The position numbers and the translations under genes were made by a program. Of a stretch of DNA of 64,000 bases, positions 11,759-22,230 are shown in pieces. This DNA comes from Otis tarda (Eukaryota; Chordata; Aves; Otidiformes; Otididae). The first letter of the stretch is position 1; each line of letters opens with the position of its first letter. The stretch covers positions 43,812,001-43,876,000 of the forward strand of contig CM048553.1 of assembly GCA_026413225.1 (NCBI GenBank), in the 5' to 3' direction. The notes beneath the pieces are model-generated. The model saw nothing but the letters and a program-made list of their open reading frames with translations. It was not told the DNA's origin and did no database searches.

Positions 11759-14700
11759 GTAAGTGGATATTTGCTTATATCCAGCTAAAAGTGCTTACAT
11801 TGTCACCTCACTCTGCTTGTCAGCCACGTTAAAGTCCTAGGTCCTGTAAGAGCAGCCAGTTGCTCCCTTTGACAACAGCCCTCTGCTGTAATGATTCCAC
11901 TTCTTTTAGGGAGCACCATTGGATTTAGCGAAAGGGGGAGGATGGGTGATATGTTATCTAATTGCATTGATTATAAGAGAATAACAAGCTCTAAAGTGTT
12001 GCTTCTGAAGCTTTGCTTCAGGGACTGCAAGATAACTGCATTCCTGCATACTTTGAATTGCGGGGATCAACACATGTTACCCCTCCCTTATATGCTTATC
12101 CATCAAAAAAGTCCTTTGTAGTTGTATGTACTTTAAAGGATCCTCAGTGCATCAGTAATGCATTTCAAGTACTGGAAAAGGGTAAAGCACAGCTGTCTTA
12201 CAGAGTCTCTGCCAAATCTGAATCTTCTTTATGATTTGACCAGTCAACTCTTTTTTTTTTTTTTTCTGCCTGAGTAAATTGTCATCTTTCATCAATTTAT
12301 AACTATTACTTAAAGCTACATTACACTTCTACCAACATTCATTAGAAGCAGTGCAGGTGATTTTTTTGTTTACCTCACAGAAGAGTTTTGATGCACTTTG
12401 CATCCTTTCCAGAAGGAAACAACATACTGAATCCCACTATGTACAGATTGCTTTAGTTTCGTTTCCTCTCTTCGACCAGTTTCTCAGGTATGGAACCACT
12501 TAATGGGGTCATTAATCGAAATTCAAATGTGTACTCCACATAAGCATCAATACATTGATTTATACGAGGAGAGTAAAATTAAAATGAAGGTGTACAGTTT
12601 AGAATTGTGTGTTTTTCACATTTGTGTTCAAATATTTTGACTTCATAATACTTCTCCACCTCTGGTGGGAGTTAGCTGTACAACAATGTGGGTATAATTA
12701 CACTGCATACTCATTCAGTAGCACGAGACTGTCATCCCAACTTTAAGCCCCCTTCCACATCCCTCAACTCTTTGGAGACAAGTTCTTCAGTTTTCTCTCA
12801 CCAGGCAATGACCATACTGTGGGATTGACTGTCTTCTGGAAGCCCCATTCCCACCGCTGTGGTGCTGTACCTCTCTCTAGACCCTGGTGGAAGTTTCCAT
12901 CTTGAGGGAGTAAAGCTACTGCTGTGTTCCTTGTAGGGAGACAAGCTGTATCAAACAAACTGACAGTTAAAATCAGTCCCTTATTCTAATATTGGGATTT
13001 AATTGCAGACCACAAGAAATCTTAGATGTGTGTATATGCTGAGTTATCAGACTTGTGGAAGCCAAAGAATCCCTGATCCTGGCAGAAAGACTCCCTTTCT
13101 AAAAGGAAAACCTAAGCATTTACCAATCCCAGTTTTTGTGTATATGTGTGTTTGAGTTTTATTTGATAATGTTCAGCAAAGCATTTTTCTGCAGAACTAG
13201 AAGAGGTATTGTGATGTAGTAATTGGTTGTATTTACCCCTTGGTAGAGGCCTGTGAAGAGAAAAATATCCTTTATAGTGAGTAGCACCCTCAATATGCCA
13301 AGTTAAATTTGTGTTCATTGCCAGCCAGAGTTGTGTCAATGAAAGGATGTGTGCTTGCAGGTGGAAAAGAAGAGGGACAGTGGATAAGTAGTGTAACATT
13401 TCCGTTCCAGTATCATTGCCATTGTGGGTTACCTCTGTGTGTTGTCTGTAGCCATCTCTTCACTGAAAGATTTTTCCCATGTGTTTCCCAATATTATGTT
13501 CTTAAATAAATGAACATGAGGCATTTAGTACTGAAGAAGTGTGAAAGCAAAAAGGCAGAGCTACCATTCCCTGGGTTTCATTCAGAGGTGAATTCTTTAT
13601 TAGAAATGTCTGAAAAATTGTCAGAGAATTACTATATAGAGGACTCAAGAGGCATGAGAATTAATGGCCTGTTTTGAAGGAAAATAAAGAATCTGTGTCC
13701 ATTGTAAGTTTGCTGTAGTTTCATGCCTAACTATAGACTCTATTCTAGGCGCCTCCATAGCTTAAAAATAAATGAAGAAAAGGTTACAATATAATAGGCA
13801 GAATTTAAGACTTGAGTTTTGGTAACCCTGTGAGCTGATGAAACTGGGGACTTTCTAATTTGGTTAGCTTTTTGTTTCTTCTCATAATGTAGTTTACCAT
13901 GTTATTATCTAAATTGCCACTGCTTTACTTCGTAATATTTTATGAGATGACTGATTGCGACCCATGATCTCCCACTGGAAACCAGTGCAGATAAATATTA
14001 CATTCCCCTTGCCCCAGGAAGGAGAATATTTTGTTAAGCCTCTATTATTCTTTGTGAGTAGAGATGAACTCTTACGGAAAATACAGTTTGAATTGCTCAA
14101 ATGCTGCTGGTTAATTCTTTGTTTTGATTATAAGTATCCACTGAATCATGTTACTGGCTGATTAGCTTTTCATTTCCGACAGAAAGTCCTACTTGATATT
14201 TATGTATAATTTAACATCACATAGTGTCCCCCATGACAGAAAAACAGGCAGGACTGTGCTATAGAGGAGACAAAGGAGGTTTTTCATTCAGCGTGCTGCG
14301 CACAGACAGGACCATTTTCTCCCAGGCTGACAAGCTTGCCAACAGGAGGGAAGAGCTGTGCCGCACGGGGCTACCACCCTGTGTCTGCCTGCCTCTGCCC
14401 TGCCTGCCCATCTCGTCTCCTTTGCCACCAGCCTGCCCACTTATTTGAATACCATGCTCTTCCTTCAGTGATATCCCTTGCAATAGGTTGCCCTGCCAGA
14501 GATGTTGCTCCTTTATTTCCCTTTACATATCGATTTCGGCCACGTTTTCCTGATGTGTGCATGTGTGCATTCTGTATCTGTTTACTTGGTGGATTAAAAT
14601 AACCCCTCTATAGTAAAAGATTGTATCTCAGATTCCTTCCGTAGCTTTTTAACCGCAACCAGATAAACCTCTGACCCTAACAGATAACAATAACTTATAT

Positions 14701-14776
14701 AGCAACTGGAAAATATTTGCATATATTGCTTTCCATTCCCCAGTGTTGTTTGTCTTCTTACTTTTGTGATATTCTT

Positions 14777-14830
14777 TTTGTCCTTTTGTGATATCTGATT
14801 GGAATATTTGTCCTTTTGTGATATCTGATT
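14777..14830. repeat. Tandem duplication, 30-bp unit, two copies
   Basis: The 24-base block tttgtccttttgtgat + atctgatt occurs at 14777-14800 and again, without a mismatch, at 14807-14830, giving a 30-bp period. A partial third copy (cttttgtgatattc) lies just upstream at 14761-14774. Confidence 0.9.
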
Positions 14831-17800
14831 AAAAGCAGATAACAGAGAAAAATTACATTCTTGGAGAAAAAATAGTCACAATTTCTTTTTTTCCTAATGG
14901 GAGAAAATCAGATGTGCACTCAAGGACTCTGCGGGTATATAATAATTTACTCATGATTTTCCCTGTGACTTTTGACCTTGATGTTGTAAGTTGATGCCAA
15001 TGACCAACTGCAAATACAATTTTAAAAGGTTTTTTATTTTTTGTTATCAGTGATTTTTGCTAGCTTTATACTAAGAGCCATGGAAAATTATTATCAAATA
15101 GGTTGAGGTAGCATTGCTATTTCAGAATAAATAGTATTACAAATATTCTTCTGCTGGCATAGAAGGGTCACAAGTGAAAACCTCCCACATCTTTGTGCTT
15201 GCACAACCTTCGGGGTTTTGGAAAACAGGATTCCTGAATCATGTGAACATTATGAAAAATTTCACCTTTAGGCTCATGTGTGACTCAGACACTTGAAAAT
15301 GTACCCTTTGTAAATGGAGTCTTCACCACTTCTTGACCGTATTGACTGCACTATGTCTGAGCAAGAACGCCTCAAATTTGCCAGTTTTGTTGCTTTGCCA
15401 CGTACCCTGGTCCCTCTTGTTTGTAATAGAATACAAGCTCCAGAAGAGTTATGGCAGTGCAGAGTTGGACTCGTATTGGCATAACGTTTAATGCACTGAT
15501 GACAGTCTGGGCTCCATTTAGTTAACTGTAGTTTTCGGAATACAGTGCTCACTCATCCTTCTTGAAACAAGTCTTGTATTTCATTACTGCCTCAGGATAA
15601 GGGTAGATGGATAGAGATGACAGAATCAAAACATAAATGGGATAAGAGTTATTCTGGGGATTTATAAAGTTTGCCATATTAGTGTGTTTTTCCTGTGGTC
15701 CCTGAAGGCTGTCTGACGGTTCAGGGAAAACTTTGAAAAACATGTTGTCTAAAGTCCGTTCGCATATAGATAATCTTCATTTTTATTAACGATGACGTCT
15801 GTGTAAAACTTTTTTGATTCAATCTTTATTAGAAATAATACATGTACTCTTCCTCTCTAAAGGCAAGGTTTTTTTGTTTTAGTGAACCAATAGAAATGCT
15901 GTGCCTTAGTACTGTATGTGCAGACTGGTTTCACACTTACCCTCTTTTAGTTGCAAGTAACTCTGTGACCATAAGTAATCACTGTGTATGCACAGATAAA
16001 TGTTCTTGTAAGTCTGGAATACTTTCTGCATAATAGCTGCAGAAGGAATATGCCGGTGGGAGCATGAAGGGTGCCAGCAGAGCAACATATGGAACAACCT
16101 ACTATTGATAATGATAAAGTGCGTTTGGGAGAACTTCTCTTCTGGACATTTCTCAAGCCCTTACAGCTCTTTTAGAAAGGTCAACATCTTAACAAACAGC
16201 CTTATTATTTTTTTCTGTCTTCCTTCCTCTGGCCCATGGCTGAATGTAATCTGTCTGTCTTTAAAAGGAACAACAAAAACATTTCTTATTTCATAAACAG
16301 GGTAAAACCCCTACTTTGGTGAGAAGCGAGGCTGAGTAAGGACTCCAGATTCTTGCCTTTTGATTGTTGTGCATGAATGTAGTGTAAAAAGTACAAACTG
16401 TCCAACTGAAATATATCAGTTTTCATTTTCTCACTAGCGACTCTGTTGTTTTGGATAATACCCAAAATACCACAGCAGTTTCAATGTTTTGATTCCTACA
16501 CTCTCGAACAAAGAAGGTCCTTGTGCTGCGTTCAGTGTCCCCCTCCCGAGACAGCTTTCTCTACCTCCCGGTTGTTGCTCTACCTTTTTAGCAAATAGAG
16601 CCGGGAATCCGTCTTGCCTTTGCCTGCGTGAGTGTAAGGGAACAAAGTATGTCCTCTGCAGACGGTCGAGTCTTGCCTCCAAGATGAAATGTGAGAGTTC
16701 GGCTAGCTGGTATGAAAAATAAACAGGAAATAATCCTTAGAAATTGGAATCTCCAGCTAGTCTTTTAACTTTTAGCTGTGTATTTTTAAGAGATCCTTTG
16801 AACGTGAACTTACTCGAACTTTTAAGGCTAAAGAGTTTAGAGGTTGAAATAACTAACCAAATACCAATGCCAAAGTTCTGCTGAACAATTTTAATTCCAG
16901 TGTTTCCCGAGGCAGAAAATCAAGGACTGCCAATTCTATAACTCTGATAATCAAGACGGTAATTGGCAATGTTCCTTTGGGACAGGCAGGCTCGCATGAG
17001 GTCATTCTTGCCTGCCTCTCACCCAGCACCGGCTGTATATAGATGTTGTCTCAGTGCTACTAAATGCGTAATTTCAGACTCAGCTGAGTACACGCTTACT
17101 GACCCTCTTTAGTGCCAGGTTCTGTTGTCTTGAGGAGGGTACCCAGGTCAGAAAAGCAGTGCCCAAGCTCAACCAACTCGCACCTCTCAAAGGAAACAGG
17201 TGTAAGTGATTCACCCAAGTTACATCTTCTACTCAAGTGCAGGGGTTTGTACGTTTGATTACAGAGCTCTTCTGGAATCATATCAAAGTATCGCTGCAGT
17301 CATGTGTTCTGCTGTTGTAGAAGTTAATACAAATTAATATGAATGGCAGAAAAAGATACATCCAGGTTGTATTTCCAACCCCTTTTGACACTCTACTAGA
17401 GCCCCCTAGTGAAGCTGGACATTTTTTGTGATGGCAGCAAGACACACCACATATGGATTCACTTATAAAATATGGGCGGGAGAACCCCAAGCGTTTCCAG
17501 TAGACAAGCCCGTGCATTTGAGGGGCTTGTGCTTTGCTGTTTTATCCTAAAAAAAGCTTAGAAGTTCTAGTAAAATTTTCTCTTCTTTCAAATATTCTAC
17601 AGATAGTGGGAATACTAAGTGGATAAACCATCAGTCTAAGATTATTTTAAAGACATTTACATTAATGGAAAAAACATATATATACTTCATACAAATCTAT
17701 AAGTGTAAATGGAAAAGAAATTTGGAAAATAAGGTGGCTGACACTAAATTTGAAAGGTACCTCAGAGATTTTGAAGCCAGGAAATTCTAGTTGAGGTTAT

Positions 17801-19371
17801 GGAATATTGATTTCCTTTTTAACAGAAAAGATGCAACCTTAACCATCAGCCTTCATTGTGAAGAAAAATCCTAACACAACAGCTGGTTAAAAGCAGTAAG
17901 TTTTATCAAAGGGGGCTATTTTTTTAAAAGATAGTTATTAATCAATAGACATTAGAGTACCTTCTGCGGAAGAATGTAGTGCATTTTTTAAAAAATCAAT
18001 CTCTAATTTTGTACAAAGCCTGCGGTCTATTTTAACTTTTCCAACTTAATGTACATCAACTAAGACTGGAAATCACTAATACTTTATTTATTTCATATAA
18101 TATATGTAACATCTCTGGTAGCTTATAGATTTGCATTTACATGAAGTTTTAAATTTACACGAAGTCAAAAACCTGAACGTGAACTGTAAGGTTCATATAT
18201 CATGCTTGCCATTTTGAGCTAAAATTCCTCATTTGTTGAGCACTGATCAAGTTAGTTATTGTCCAGGTGGTAGATTAATAAGTAGATATAACGCGATAGG
18301 ATCAGGAGAGAGGGATGTACTGCATAAGCACATGGTATTAATTGTAAGCCGAGAGTTAGATTAGTAAGTGTGCAGAAAGTAATGGGCTCAGCACAGTGGT
18401 GAATTAGGTAAGCATGTGATATAAATTTGTCAGATGATTTCTCAGTTTAGCTCACCATCAAATATTTCACCATGTGTACTGCATTATGGTTATGCATGCA
18501 TATATGTGCTGTGAACTAGAGAGGCATGTGATACATGTGTATTACAGCCCTTTCAAATTTATCCTCCATCGTGGACTATCTCTTATTTTTTACCGGGTAA
18601 TGTCCATTGTCTTGTGATTGATGCTAATAGTAACCAACCTGCTACGCTGGCTTATGCAAATCAGATGATACGTGTGTAGTAAGCAGGATACAAGCCCTCT
18701 TGCAGCACAGGTGGTCATGTAGTGCAGTTGCCAACCGTGCAAGTTCAGTGAGGGTGGAAAGGAAAGGCAACAATTTTCATCTGCCACAGGCAGCAAAAAG
18801 CTTTGAATAAGCTCTGTGCTGTGGGAGCACAGAGGTTTCACACTGGTTGGTGACAAGGCTGGGAATGATCTGCTGTGGGTGCCTGCTGCACGCAGCGGTG
18901 GGTCTCTTTCCCATGATGGAGATGGGGTTCTCGTTTCTGTAGTGCAGTTAAGGATAAAGGATGTTGCTGCAGGATAGTTCTCCAGCAAAAAGGTACCTGG
19001 ATCTCCTTTTGACTTCCCCAACCCTATCCCTGCACTGCAGAAAATCAGCGTTGCCATTACAGATGAGGCACTGGGCAGCTTTGGGAAGGGAACAGCCCTG
19101 TGAACCCAGAAGAGCAGTCTGGAAGAACAACTGTTTTATACCACTAGAGTAATGCTGGGGCAGCACTGTAACTATGATGACTTCAAAATAAGATTTCTAA
19201 AGACTGGCACAACTTGTGAAAGTTTTAAAGTTAGTTCCTGCTAGTGAAGGATCAAGTCAAGTTTTAGGCTATGGACAAAATGTTCTTTTGTATACAATTG
19301 AGGAGGAAGGGGTTATGTAAGGATCAAGGTGTAAACTGCGAAGTTAATTATTTTACTACTAGATTTTAAAA

Positions 19372-20370
19372 TAGAATCATAGAATCATAGAATCATAGAA
19401 TGGTTAGAGTTGGAAGGGACCTTCAAAGGTCATCTAGTCCAACCCCCCTGCAAGAGCAGGGACATCCCTGACTAGATCAGGTTGCTCAGAGCCTCATCCA
19501 GCCTGGCCTTGAACACTTCCAGGGATGGGGCATCCACCACCTCTCTGGGCAACCTGTTCCAGTGCTCTACAACTCTCATTGTAAAAAATTTTTTTCTAAT
19601 ATCTAATCTAAACCTACCTCCTTCTAATTTAAACCCATTACCCCTTGTCCTATCACAACAGGCCCTACTGAACAGTTTCTCCCCATCTTTCCTGTAGGCC
19701 CCCTTGAGGTATTGGAAGACCGCTATCAGGTCTCCCCGGAGCCTCCTCTTCTCCAGGCTGAACAGCCCCAACTCTCTCAGCCTGTCCTCATAGGAGAGGT
19801 GCTCCAGCCCTCTTATCATCTTGGTGGCCCTCCTCTGGACCCTTTCCAACTGGTCCATGTCCTTCTTGTGTTGGGGGCTCCAGAACTGGACGCAGTACTC
19901 CAGGTGGGGTCTCACCAGGGCAGAGTAGAGGGGCAGAATCACCTCCCTCGACCTGCCGGCCACGCTCCTCTTGATGCAGCCCAGGATGCGGTTGGCCTTC
20001 TGGGCCGCAAGGGCGCATTGCCCGCTCATGTTGAGCCTCTCGTCCACCAGCACTCCCAAGTCTTTCTCCTCAGGGCTGCTCTCCATCCATTCTCCGCCCA
20101 GCCTGTATTTGTGCCTGGGATTGCCACGACCCAGGTGCAGGACCTTGCACTTGGCCTGGTTGAACTTCATGAGGTTGGCACGGGCCCACCTCTCCAGCCT
20201 GTCAAGGTCCCTCTGGATGGCATCCCTCCCTTCCAGCGAGTCGACGGCACCACACAGCTTGGTGTCATCGGCGAACTTGCTGAGGGTGCACTCTATCCCA
20301 CTGTCCATGTCGCCGACAAAGATGTTGAACAGGGCCGGGCCCAACACGGACCCCTGAGGGACGCCACTGT
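19372..20370 (-). mobile_element. CR1 LINE, young 5'-truncated copy (about 1.0 kb)
   Basis: The 3' end is three and a half copies of the 8-bp unit agaatcat on the + strand (19373-19400), the reverse complement of the CR1 tail. The body matches CR1 ORF2 from just before the reverse-transcriptase SGVPQGS motif to the stop, plus the short 3' UTR. It is the most GC- and CpG-rich segment in the window (roughly 19900-20370), and the reading frame is unbroken. Both features argue for a recent insertion before CpG decay. The 5' boundary is approximate: CR1-like sequence fades at about 20368-20375. It cannot move itself, because the endonuclease and the N-terminal part of the reverse transcriptase are missing. 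Confidence 0.96.
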
Positions 20371-20392
20371 GGATTTTTGTCACAAAGGACAA
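19472..20392 (-). pseudogene. CR1 ORF2 C-terminal fragment (reverse transcriptase, open)
   Basis: An uninterrupted frame of 306 codons. It has no ATG start; the first residues come from flanking DNA and CR1 homology begins near residue 8. In order it shows [11 protein letters not shown] (residues 9-19), the catalytic FADD at residues 40-43 (20264-20275; the aspartates bind metal in active reverse transcriptases), [33 protein letters not shown] and the C-terminal [21 protein letters not shown] complete CR1 ORF2 is about 900-1000 residues with an N-terminal endonuclease. That domain and the first reverse-transcriptase motifs are absent, so this is a truncated, non-functional copy despite the open frame. 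It is not expected to be translated, since it lies antisense in an RBMS3 intron without a promoter. Confidence 0.9.
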
Positions 20393-20750
20393 CTGTTGTT
20401 GGAGGCAAATTCCAGATGGAAATCATGCATACCTGTTCAGCTATAAATGTAATGTGTAGCTTTACTCATCCTTGCTCGAGCTCTTTTTTGACCCAAGCTT
20501 GCCGTTCCCCACACTGGTCTCAGGGGATGTACATAGGCTTAGAGCACTTTGTGACAGATACTTTTTCTTGTGCCACTGATCTGTTGTGTGACCTTGGAGA
20601 AAACATCTTTCTTCTCAGCCTCAGTTTCTCATTTGTCTTTTTTTAGTCCCATCTATTTAGATTATAAAACTGTCATACCACTAAATAGCTTTTGCTAGAT
20701 GTTTGTGAAAAGTCTGGTGGAACAAGGGCCCATCTTGAATACAGCCTCAC

Positions 20751-20768
20751 AATGTTACTAGTAACATT
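20751..20768. repeat. Perfect 18-bp palindrome
   Basis: aatgttactagtaacatt equals its own reverse complement over all 18 bases, with no spacer. It lies about 60 bp from the MITE-like element at 20828. No protein-binding role can be assigned from sequence. Confidence 0.95.
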
Positions 20769-20827
20769 TAGTGTTTTTTTCTGTTAAATATTAAAATAAC
20801 TCTGATCTAGCTACAAAGGGAAATATT

Positions 20828-20925
20828 GGATCTGATTTTTACTAGTATAAATCAAGAGTTAACTTTGCTTAAGAAAATTGAATTGCATAGGTGTGAAACA
20901 GTGAGAATGAGAAGAGAATCACGCC
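20828..20925. repeat. MITE-like ancient repeat, second copy
   Basis: It begins ggatctgatttttactagtat and ends gagaatcacgcc, so the two ends are imperfect inverted repeats of each other. The order of blocks (gatt...actagtataaatca...gagaatca) matches the same ancient amniote family as 4533-4646, though the middle has decayed. It sits between the young CR1 and the ancient CR1 relic. Confidence 0.6.
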
Positions 20926-21129
20926 TGCAGCAATAAGTTGATGAAGGAGACTCTGGCACCTTCCTAATCCTTAGAACAAAAGCACTTCCATAAATTACCC
21001 TTATGTTATGCAAGTGTATTCAAGGACCAATTTACATAAGTAGGGGAAACTAACTAATCTATATATTACTTATGATTACATCATGATTTATCTAGTGCAA
21101 GAGTTGTGTAAAAATTATAATAATGTACT

Positions 21130-22230
21130 CTAAGGACTTAGTGACCAGTTTATAAGACTCAGGGTTCCTACTGTATCCAGGAATCATGATATATAATCCC
21201 TTCCAAAACCTGATTAAATAGTTCGATTTTTTGCCTCTTGCTAATCCTATTGGGAGGCTTGTTTCAGAACACCTTTGCTCTGAGGCTTAGCACTGCATTT
21301 TTCGTTTCCGGCCTCAAGGTACTCCTATTCATTTTACATCCATCTGTTCTTGGTCAAACATTCTCCCCTACCTTCAGTAACTCTTCTCCCTTCTGGATGT
21401 TCACCGCATTAATATACAGACAAAAATCCTACCTGTATCTTCTTCATTTTCTAGGCTAACTATGTCAGCATCACTATGCATTTGCAGTAACTTAGGGATT
21501 TTGTTCCTCTGCTGCAATGATGACCCTTCTTTGGGTGTGTTCCACTTTGAATTCGTTTTTCTGGGACAGCTGATGCTTACAGTATTCCAGCATTTTGTAC
21601 AATAGCATTAGTACTTCCTTCTCTTCACTGAGAGTACTTTGCTGCATTGTAAAATAACATCTTTTTTTTTCCTTGTGCACATGACCTTGGTAATGCAGTC
21701 ATCCTGTAATTCACTGATATACTAGATTTTCTCCTTCTTCCAGGCTTCTGGCAAATGCTTCTGCCTTAGAAAGGAAACCTCATAGTAGCCTAATTGTCTT
21801 CATGAATTAGTACCTTGCTCTGTTTAATCCAGTCCTTCCTTGTATGGCAGTTCAATCTGCCACTTCACTGGCAGTGCTTCACAGCTTCTTAATGTCCCAA
21901 AATCTTATTTTTCAAGGGCATTATTAAAAATACTGGGTGAGAACAATCCTTATGGAGATTTTAGTGACCCTCCCACTGAAGCAGTATAGCTTGTCTTTTA
22001 GCACAACCTGTTGTCATTTCCTCCTTAGTTAATTCTTTATCATCCCCAAAGTTTAGTAATTTCTGGTGTAGCACTGCCTGAAATACTTTATTGACCTTCA
22101 GAGAGCTTAGATCTGCTGCATGTCCTTTGTCTAGAAAATACGTGATTTTTTTTTTTTAATGTGGTTAACAGGCTCTGTCTTTGGTTTATCTATGTTCTTC
22201 TTTCATTAATATTCTTTAGTCCTGGCCACT
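21130..22230 (-). mobile_element. Ancient CR1/L3-like LINE relic, heavily decayed
   Basis: No CR1 tail is obvious, but the minus strand holds colinear remnants of a CR1-type reverse transcriptase. At 21492-21680 it reads EKEVLMLLYKMLEYC and NEFKVEHTQRRV. The young CR1 at 19372-20370 has [20 protein letters not shown] and [10 protein letters not shown] at the same spacing and order. Upstream in element direction (about 22090-22160) is a stretch resembling the DK(G)xAxDL...KAFxxV block, and around 21935 a cccagtatttttaat stretch resembling the PVLFNIF block. Towards 21180-21330 nucleotide similarity to the 3' part of reptile CR1 elements continues (agaacagatggatgtaaaatg; gttctgaaacaagcctccca). 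The boundaries are approximate, and my recall of the reptile consensus is the main support for the outer parts. Confidence 0.72.

Noticed and set aside
18590..19057. Minus-strand open frame of 155 codons
   Set aside because: No family resemblance; intronic and unsupported.
20264..20275. FADD motif as a death-domain gene
   Set aside because: Here FADD is the reverse-transcriptase active-site tetrapeptide in a CR1 frame, not the FADD adaptor protein.
19712..20446. Plus-strand open frame of 244 codons as a gene
   Set aside because: It is the reverse-strand shadow of the young CR1 ORF2, held open by its GC-rich codons. Only the shorter exonisation idea inside it is kept as a finding.
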